From an uncultured Bryobacterales bacterium (GTDB taxonomy: Bacteria; Acidobacteriota; Terriglobia; Bryobacterales; UBA6623), in assembly GCA_946887065.1 (NCBI GenBank), contig CAMPKL010000225.1, positions 1 through 6,435 on the forward strand: a stretch of DNA of 6,435 nt, read 5' to 3'. The notes below the pieces were generated by a model. That model was not told the origin of the DNA. It searched no databases and saw nothing but the letters and a program-made list of their open reading frames with translations. Of the stretch, positions 1 through 5,070 are shown piece by piece (the first letter of the stretch is position 1; every line of letters starts with the position of its first letter). The translations under genes and the position numbers were made by a program.

Positions 1-140
1 AGTCCATGGACGCCGCCCTAGAATACATGGGCTACGACCACAAATTAGTCCTAGGACACGGCACGCACAGCGGCAACCACGGCGGCTCCATCTTCCCCGA
101 CGCCATGCGCTGGATCTGGCGCGACTGGAAGGACCAATGA
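1..140 (+). CDS. Esterase, enterochelin-esterase/esterase-D-like alpha/beta hydrolase (C-terminal 45 codons only)
   Basis: This is the 3' end of a gene that begins before the window. The readable frame has codons starting at base 3 and ends at the TGA at 138-140. The visible tail contains GTHSGNHGG followed by a Trp-rich end (MRWIWRDW). In my knowledge of the family this matches the C-terminus of putative esterases related to Fes and esterase D, which hydrolyse ester bonds with a Ser-His-Asp triad. The His of this segment is likely the catalytic one, but the nucleophile Ser is outside the window and cannot be checked. The stop overlaps the ATG of the next gene (ATGA, 137-140), so the pair is probably one operon with coupled translation. 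Related genomes often place such an esterase beside, or fused to, an SMP-30 propeller. The substrate is unknown; a carbohydrate or lactone ester would fit the partner. Confidence 0.72.
   Translation, partial: SMDAALEYMGYDHKLVLGHGTHSGNHGGSIFPDAMRWIWRDWKDQ
127..133 (+). promoter_or_regulatory. Purine-rich ribosome binding site for the SMP-30 gene
   Basis: GGAAGGA lies inside the last codons of the upstream esterase and ends three bases before the ATG at 137. The spacing is short for a Shine-Dalgarno site. Initiation may rely partly on ribosomes terminating at the overlapping TGA. Confidence 0.4.
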
Positions 141-1090
141 TTCGTCATCACATCCGCTCTCTCGTCGCCGTCCTCTGCCTGGTCTTGCCTGCAAGCGCCC
201 AAGATCTGCCGCTCAGCCAAATCTTGATCCCCGGCGAAGAATGGGAACTCGTCGCCGACGGCTACCAGTTCGCTGAAGGCCCTGCGGCCGACCGCGAAGG
301 CAACCTCTTTTTCGCCGACTCCTCAGCCGACATCATCTACAAGCTCGATCACGCGACCAAGAAGATCACCCCGTTCAGCGATAACAGCTACAAGACCGGC
401 GGCATGATGGTCGGACCCGACGGCCTGCTCTACGCCGCTCAGGCTGGCGAGAACCGCATCGCCGCCTACTCCCCCGACGGAAAATATAAGATCATCGCCA
501 GCGACATCAGCGTCGATGATCTCGTCGTGGCCGGCGACAACTCGATCTGGTTCACCGACCCCGCCGGCGGACGCATCTGGTACGTCAGCCCCGACCGCGT
601 CACAGTCAAGCCTGTCGCCGAAAACCTGCGTCCCGACGGCATCATCTTGGCGCACCGCGAAGGCGCGGTCGTCGTCACCGATAGCGAAAAGCCTCACCTG
701 TGGGCTTTCCGTGCCGAACTCGACGGCTCGCTGACCGCCGGCGCTCCCGTCTTCGCCCCGTTGCGCCTTCCCTTTGAGACCGCCACGCCAGGCTCCGGCG
801 GCATGACGGTCGACACCCAAGACCGCGTCTTCGTCGCCGCCACCCTCGGCATCCAAGTCTTCGATACCGAAGACCGCTTCAGCGGCGTCATCGACACGCC
901 CGTGCGCGGAACCGGACCCAGCAATGTGACCTTCGCGGGACCGAACTTCGAGTACCTCTACGTCACAACGCCGCATGCCCTCAACCGGCTGCGCACCGCC
1001 ACCACGGGCGTGCCTTACTTCCTGCGGGATTACGAAGCCATGGAGCGCGAACGCCAAGAGCGTCTTGAGCGGCGCCGTCAGCAGCGCTAA
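137..1090 (+). CDS. Secreted SMP-30/gluconolactonase/LRE-family beta-propeller protein
   Basis: The 317-residue product has a Sec signal peptide at residues 1-21: basic start, hydrophobic core around LVAVLCLVLP, and ASA before Gln22. The mature part is a six-bladed propeller of the SMP-30/LRE type. It shows repeated PDG, G-x-I and WFTDP-like strands and the blade-start motif FAEGPA at 46-50. Family members are Ca/Zn-dependent lactonases that open sugar lactones such as gluconolactone. Glu47 matches the conserved metal ligand. The other usual ligands look replaced: D127 where the family has Asn (in NDLVV), D167 where it has Asn (in RPNG), and G221 where it has Asp (in DGMTVD). Lactonase activity is therefore doubtful. 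Residues 297-317 form a highly charged Arg/Glu-rich tail beyond the propeller. The start is chosen for its signal peptide and its ATGA overlap with the esterase. The product is probably periplasmic and works with the esterase. Confidence 0.88.
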   Translation: MIRHHIRSLVAVLCLVLPASAQDLPLSQILIPGEEWELVADGYQFAEGPAADREGNLFFADSSADIIYKLDHATKKITPFSDNSYKTGGMMVGPDGLLYAAQAGENRIAAYSPDGKYKIIASDISVDDLVVAGDNSIWFTDPAGGRIWYVSPDRVTVKPVAENLRPDGIILAHREGAVVVTDSEKPHLWAFRAELDGSLTAGAPVFAPLRLPFETATPGSGGMTVDTQDRVFVAATLGIQVFDTEDRFSGVIDTPVRGTGPSNVTFAGPNFEYLYVTTPHALNRLRTATTGVPYFLRDYEAMERERQERLERRRQQR

Positions 1091-2205
1091 CGCGGCGACA
1101 CGTCGAGCGTAATCTCCGGGTGCGTCCCCGGCGCGGTGATCGCGTTCAGCACCTCGAACTCCAGCGAGACGCCGGCGCGTCGCCCTCCCGTCTTCACCTC
1201 AAGCATCGTCACGGCCTGCGGGGCCAATGTCACCAGATCCGCATCGCGATGGAAAGTGAACTCCGACCGGTTATCCAGCACGTACGCCGCATCGGACGTG
1301 TTCTCGATCATCACCGTCAACACGTCCGTATCGCCTCGGTAACTGGATTCCTTCACCGTCAACGACGCCTCGATCAACGGCCTCAAGTTCTCTTCCCTGC
1401 CGATCAACGTATTGTTGAACCACGCCACCGTGCGGCCCGCCCGCAGCCCTGCCTCGATCCCGGCTTCCGACCGCTCTTCGGCAAAGACCAACGTGATCGG
1501 CCGATGCCCGCCCTGCGGAACTTCAAACAGCCAATCCACGAGTCCATGTACGTCCGACGTCGCCAATATCGTCAGATTGTTGTCCAATGCAATCTGCAGC
1601 GCCTCATCCGAGTAGGTCAGCTCGTTGACCACTTCGATGCCCTGCAACAGCCCGTCGCGGATAAGCTGCCGGTGCATATCCGTCAACTCCGCCCTGCCGT
1701 CCGGCTTCTGCGCCGTCCAGTTCGGATGATTCCAGTAACTAAAGCCGCCCTGCCGCTTCGCCTCCTGGAACACCTCGACCGCATCGTCTTTCAGCAGCTT
1801 GTTTGCGTCCTCAATGAAAATCGTGTTGTTATGGCCCGGCGGCATATCGCGGGTGATCTCCGAGCCGCGGATGATGATCAGCGATTCGTTCTCGGCCGCT
1901 TCCTTGGCGATCTCATACGATCGATTCCGGTCCGGGTGCGGAATGTCGTCCTTGTGGGGTTGATACTCCAAGTGCTCCGTCAACGAGATCGCGTCCAGCC
2001 CGTCGCGTACCGCTTCCTGGACGCGAATATCCGGCCAAACCGCTCCGTCCGAAAACACCGTGTGAATGTGCAAGTCGCACTTCAGCGTTAAAAACCCCGG
2101 CACATCCGGGAAACGGATGCGCCGGTCACGCGCCTGCCGGTTCTGCGCGCTGATGTAAGAAAACACCAGCAGCCCAAGGGAAACGAAGACAAGCAGCTTT
2201 CTCAC
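1087..2205 (-). CDS. Exported PHP-domain metallophosphoesterase, Sb-PDE-like
   Basis: The product is a polymerase-and-histidinol-phosphatase (PHP) hydrolase. The GTG start at 2205 gives 372 residues beginning RKLLVF, a clean signal peptide or N-terminal anchor (hydrophobic core to about residue 20, then SAQ). A TTG eight codons upstream (2229) is possible but adds a poor leader. The full set of expected metal ligands can be read: HIH (H46, H48), D53 in FSDG, H78 in TEH, E116 in GSE, H125, H160 in NHPNW, and D218 and H220 in SDVHG. About 120 residues after the PHP core form a beta-rich C-terminal domain. The architecture resembles the Sphingobium Sb-PDE phosphodiesterase family, which hydrolyses phosphodiesters including organophosphate diesters. 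The natural substrate here is not known. It is the last gene of the minus-strand cluster, and its TAG stop overlaps the convergent SMP-30 stop. Confidence 0.87.
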   Translation of the reverse strand: MRKLLVFVSLGLLVFSYISAQNRQARDRRIRFPDVPGFLTLKCDLHIHTVFSDGAVWPDIRVQEAVRDGLDAISLTEHLEYQPHKDDIPHPDRNRSYEIAKEAAENESLIIIRGSEITRDMPPGHNNTIFIEDANKLLKDDAVEVFQEAKRQGGFSYWNHPNWTAQKPDGRAELTDMHRQLIRDGLLQGIEVVNELTYSDEALQIALDNNLTILATSDVHGLVDWLFEVPQGGHRPITLVFAEERSEAGIEAGLRAGRTVAWFNNTLIGREENLRPLIEASLTVKESSYRGDTDVLTVMIENTSDAAYVLDNRSEFTFHRDADLVTLAPQAVTMLEVKTGGRRAGVSLEFEVLNAITAPGTHPEITLDVSPR

Positions 2206-2214
2206 AATGCCGCG

Positions 2215-2220
2215 ATTATA
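2215..2220 (-). promoter_or_regulatory. Possible -10 box (TATAAT) just before the PHP gene
   Basis: On the minus strand a perfect TATAAT ends 9 bases before the GTG at 2205, so a transcript would start about 3-4 bases before the start codon. I see no TTGACA-like box at 15-19 bp and no extended-10 TG. No Shine-Dalgarno precedes the GTG either, which would fit a nearly leaderless message. The match may be chance. Confidence 0.28.
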
Positions 2221-2256
2221 GCCCTGCAAAGGCTACAAGGGAGTGACGGCTCGCCG

Positions 2257-3720
2257 CTAGTAGATCTCTCCGCTCTTCGCCGGCTCAAATGTCGGCGTGA
2301 CGCCTCTTGCGAGCATCACCTGGCTCAGCGCTTCGACCGTGGGAGGCGAAGGCTTGAAGTTGCCCCAGCGATAGCCCCGGGCGATGATCAGCGGCGTCCA
2401 GCCCGCACTGTTCTTCTTGTGCCAAATGTTGATGTCCGCGCCCTTTTCAGCAAGCCACTCGACCGCCGCCGGGGCGTTCTTATAAGCGGCTCCGTGCATC
2501 GCCGTCTCGCCGTTGTTGTCGACCGCGTTGATGTCCGCGCCGAGATCGAGCGCCGCCTGCATCGCCTCGATCACTTCTTCTTCCGTGCCTGCGTCTTCGC
2601 CGGGCGAACGCGTACCGATTCCGGCCGCGATCATCAAAGCCGTGCTGTTGTCTTCATTCGTAAGATTCGGATCTGCGCCCAAGTCAGCTAACTTGCGCAT
2701 ATACTCTGCGTCCGCTTGTTGCGCAGCGAGCAGGAATGGCGTCATGCCCAGATGGTTCAATCGTACGCCGCCGATATTGACGTTCTCCGTCATGCGTGCG
2801 TTTAAGTTAGCGCCTTTCTTGACGATGTATTCGACAAACTCCATCAGACTCATTTCACCCGAGCCTTGAGGCGCGGGATCGTAGTCTCCGCCAGGCGCCT
2901 TGTGGACTTCCGCAAGTTTGTGCAGCACGGTATAACCGTTCTCCGCCGCGTTCGGGTCCGCCCCGGAATCCAACAACATTGCCGCCAATTCAAAATGCCC
3001 ATTGCCGGCCGCCAGATGCAGCAGCGTCGATCCAGGCCTCGGGCCGCCCCGAACCCCTGGCGCGGGCTCGATCTTTTGGTTGACGTCGGCCCCAACTTCG
3101 AGCAACGTTCTGGCCGCGGCCATGCGACCGTTTCGTACGGCAAAAAACGTTGCCGTAAACCCCGAAGGAAGACGCGCGTTCAGGTCGGCGCCGCCGCGTA
3201 AAAGTTCTTGTACGGTTTCCGCGTGCCCTTCCGCCGCCGCCCACATGAGGGCCGTCTGGCCGTCGTCGCTCGCCGTTTGGTTGGGGTCGGCGCCGTGGGC
3301 CAACAGCACCCGCACCGCGTCGGCCTTGCCGGTCCGTGCCGCGGTCATCAGCACTGTCTCGCCGCCCAGCCGCATTGTATTCGCATCGGCGCCGGCGTCC
3401 AGTAGGGCCTTGATCATTACAGCATTGCCGTTGGTCGCTGCCAGCGACAGCGGAGACACGCCATAGCGATTGGTCGCCTCAACGTTGGCCTTGGCTCCAA
3501 TCAACAGTTGGGCCGTCTCCAGATCATCGCGGTAAGCGGCCCAGTGCAGCGCCGTCATTCCGTCAACCTGCGCGGCGTCAACCGCGGAGCCTTGAGCAAT
3601 CAACTCGCGAACCGCCGCCCGGTCTCCTTGCTCGGCCGCGTCAGCAAGGTATGCCGCCGTACCCGTCGGCGCCGCGAACAGGCTCGCCGTCGCCAGGAAG
3701 AAAACTGCAATCGCTCGCAT
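2257..3720 (-). CDS. Exported ankyrin-repeat protein
   Basis: The 487-residue product starts with a short Sec signal (residues 1-17, hydrophobic AIAVFFLATASLF, then AA-P). From about residue 22 to 475 it is almost entirely ankyrin repeats, about 11-12 of them. Clear copies are at 53-85 (DGMTALHWAA), 86-118, 119-151, 153-184, 186-217, 229-259, 324-355, 403-434 and a terminal one from 437 (GWTPLIIA). Two repeats are stretched by loops, at about 269-296 and 366-384, the second acidic. Ankyrin stacks bind proteins and have no catalysis of their own, so this is probably a scaffold for exported partners. It lies 15 bp after the DUF1552 gene, and a GGGAG site six bases before its ATG supports the start. 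Genes of this kind commonly sit beside DUF1552/DUF1592 pairs in Acidobacteriota and some Proteobacteria. Its binding partner is not known. Confidence 0.9.
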   Translation of the reverse strand: MRAIAVFFLATASLFAAPTGTAAYLADAAEQGDRAAVRELIAQGSAVDAAQVDGMTALHWAAYRDDLETAQLLIGAKANVEATNRYGVSPLSLAATNGNAVMIKALLDAGADANTMRLGGETVLMTAARTGKADAVRVLLAHGADPNQTASDDGQTALMWAAAEGHAETVQELLRGGADLNARLPSGFTATFFAVRNGRMAAARTLLEVGADVNQKIEPAPGVRGGPRPGSTLLHLAAGNGHFELAAMLLDSGADPNAAENGYTVLHKLAEVHKAPGGDYDPAPQGSGEMSLMEFVEYIVKKGANLNARMTENVNIGGVRLNHLGMTPFLLAAQQADAEYMRKLADLGADPNLTNEDNSTALMIAAGIGTRSPGEDAGTEEEVIEAMQAALDLGADINAVDNNGETAMHGAAYKNAPAAVEWLAEKGADINIWHKKNSAGWTPLIIARGYRWGNFKPSPPTVEALSQVMLARGVTPTFEPAKSGEIY

Positions 3721-3726
3721 TACCTT

Positions 3727-3731
3727 CTCCC
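3727..3731 (-). promoter_or_regulatory. Ribosome binding site of the ankyrin-repeat gene
   Basis: GGGAG on the minus strand sits six bases before the ATG at 3720. It fills most of the 15-bp gap after the DUF1552 stop and fixes the start codon. Confidence 0.65.
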
Positions 3732-3735
3732 GTCT

Positions 3736-5070
3736 CTACAGTGCAACCAGACCGTCGATCTGGCCGTTGCTGTCAGCGAACGATTCGATTTGAACGCCCG
3801 TTTTCTCCAGCAAGGTCAGGTGCAAGTTCGCCAGCGGCTCCGGTTCGTCGTACTTGATGTGCTGACCGCCTTTGAGCCGTCCGCCGGCGCCGCCCGCCAC
3901 CAGGATCGGTAGATTCACATGGTCGTGGACGTTCGGATTCCCCATGCCGCTGCCGTATAGGTAGGCCACGTTATCGAGCAACGTGCCGTTGCCCTCGGGC
4001 GTTGCCTTGAGCCGCTCCAGGAAGTAGGCGAACAGCGACACGTGAAACTGGTTGATCACGGCCACCTTGGCCATCTTCTCCGGGTTGTAGCCGTGGTGCG
4101 TCAGCGGGTGATGCGGATCGGCAACGCCCGCCTCCGGGTAAGTGCGGTTGCTGGTCTCTCGCGCCAACTGAAACGATGTGACGCGCGTGACGTCACCCTG
4201 CAGCGCCAGCACCTGCAAGTCAAACATCAGCTTCGCGTGTTCCGAATAGGACACCGGAACGCCGATCGGCCGATCCAGATCCGGCAATTGCTTGTCCGCC
4301 GTGTCCGACTCCGCCTTCTGAATTCGACGCTCGACTTCGCGCACCGTATCGAGATACTGATCGACTCGGGTGCGATCTTCCGCGCCGAGCTCGCCCTGCA
4401 AGCGGTTGATATCGTCCTTGACCCAATCCAGTAAGCTGGCTTTCTTCTCCAACGCGGCGGTTCTCTGAGCAGGAGTTCCGCCCTCGCCGAACAGGCGCTC
4501 AAACACCATCCGCGGATGCGCTTCAGACGGTAAAGGCGTCGTCGGCGAAGACCACGAAAGGTTGTTCTGGTAAACGCAGGCGAAACCGTTGTCGCACTGC
4601 CCAACCAGGGACATCAGATCCATCGCCAACTCCAGCGAAGGTAACTGCGTCTCCTGCCCAATCTGCTGCGCCGCCACCTGGTCGGCCGTCGTGCCGAGAT
4701 GGTAGTCCGTACTCTCGGTCCACTTCGCCTTTGCCGCGCTCAAAAACGAGGCGTTTGAAGTCGCATGCGTGCCCGGGTAGGCGTTCTTCAACTCTAGGTT
4801 GCTGACCACCGAAACATGGTCCCGGACCGCGCTGAGCGGGCTCAGCGTCGGCGAGAGCTTGTCGATCTTACCGACCGTCGACGGAGTCCATTCCGCAATG
4901 ATCGAGCCCATCGGCACGTAGACGTAGCCCAGGCGCCGTACCGGAGCCCCGGGAGAAGCCATCAGCGGAGTCATCGCCGGCACCATCGCGTCCAACAGCG
5001 GCAGAGCCAACGCGGCTCCCGTACCTCTCAAAAACCTACGCCGGGGTATAGCCTTCTTGCTGATGATCAT
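3736..5070 (-). CDS. DUF1552 domain-containing protein with twin-arginine signal
   Basis: The 444-residue product matches the DUF1552 family across its length. The N-terminus has a Tat signal, PRRRFLRG at residues 9-16, followed by a hydrophobic run GAALALPLL. This means export in folded form, usually of cofactor- or metal-containing proteins. Conserved-looking segments include YVPMG (51-55), GTHATSNASFLSA (100-112), the His cluster DPHHPLTHHG (318-327), GSGMGNPNVHDH (373-384) and PILVAGGAGG (388-397). The His/Asp clusters look like a metal site, by analogy with the similar DUF1501 proteins, but no activity is established for the family. Residues 199-258 are predicted helical and charged. The ATG overlaps the stop of the DUF1592 gene by 4 bp, and GAGGAG lies six bases before it. 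DUF1552 and DUF1592 genes are habitual neighbours, so a joint exported complex or electron-transfer function is plausible. Confidence 0.93.
   Translation of the reverse strand: MIISKKAIPRRRFLRGTGAALALPLLDAMVPAMTPLMASPGAPVRRLGYVYVPMGSIIAEWTPSTVGKIDKLSPTLSPLSAVRDHVSVVSNLELKNAYPGTHATSNASFLSAAKAKWTESTDYHLGTTADQVAAQQIGQETQLPSLELAMDLMSLVGQCDNGFACVYQNNLSWSSPTTPLPSEAHPRMVFERLFGEGGTPAQRTAALEKKASLLDWVKDDINRLQGELGAEDRTRVDQYLDTVREVERRIQKAESDTADKQLPDLDRPIGVPVSYSEHAKLMFDLQVLALQGDVTRVTSFQLARETSNRTYPEAGVADPHHPLTHHGYNPEKMAKVAVINQFHVSLFAYFLERLKATPEGNGTLLDNVAYLYGSGMGNPNVHDHVNLPILVAGGAGGRLKGGQHIKYDEPEPLANLHLTLLEKTGVQIESFADSNGQIDGLVAL

Noticed and set aside
323..1057. 244-codon open frame on the minus strand opposite the SMP-30 gene
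   Set aside because: It is Gly/Ala/Asp/Val-rich low-complexity sequence with no family resemblance, antisense to a well-supported propeller gene.
1096..1105. Palindrome CGACACGTCG near the convergent stops, as a bidirectional terminator
   Set aside because: The stem is four base pairs with a two-base loop and no T tract, and it lies inside the PHP coding region.
1120..2091. 323-codon open frame on the plus strand opposite the PHP gene
   Set aside because: Its translation is Arg/Gln/Val/Leu-rich with no recognisable motif. The opposite strand encodes a clear PHP enzyme with all its ligands. It is a GC-driven shadow frame.
2219..2235. Inverted repeat TAGCC-7-GGCTA between the ankyrin and PHP genes, as a terminator
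   Set aside because: The stem is only 5 bp with no following T run on either strand, and it overlaps the possible -10 element and the TTG codon. It is too weak to call.
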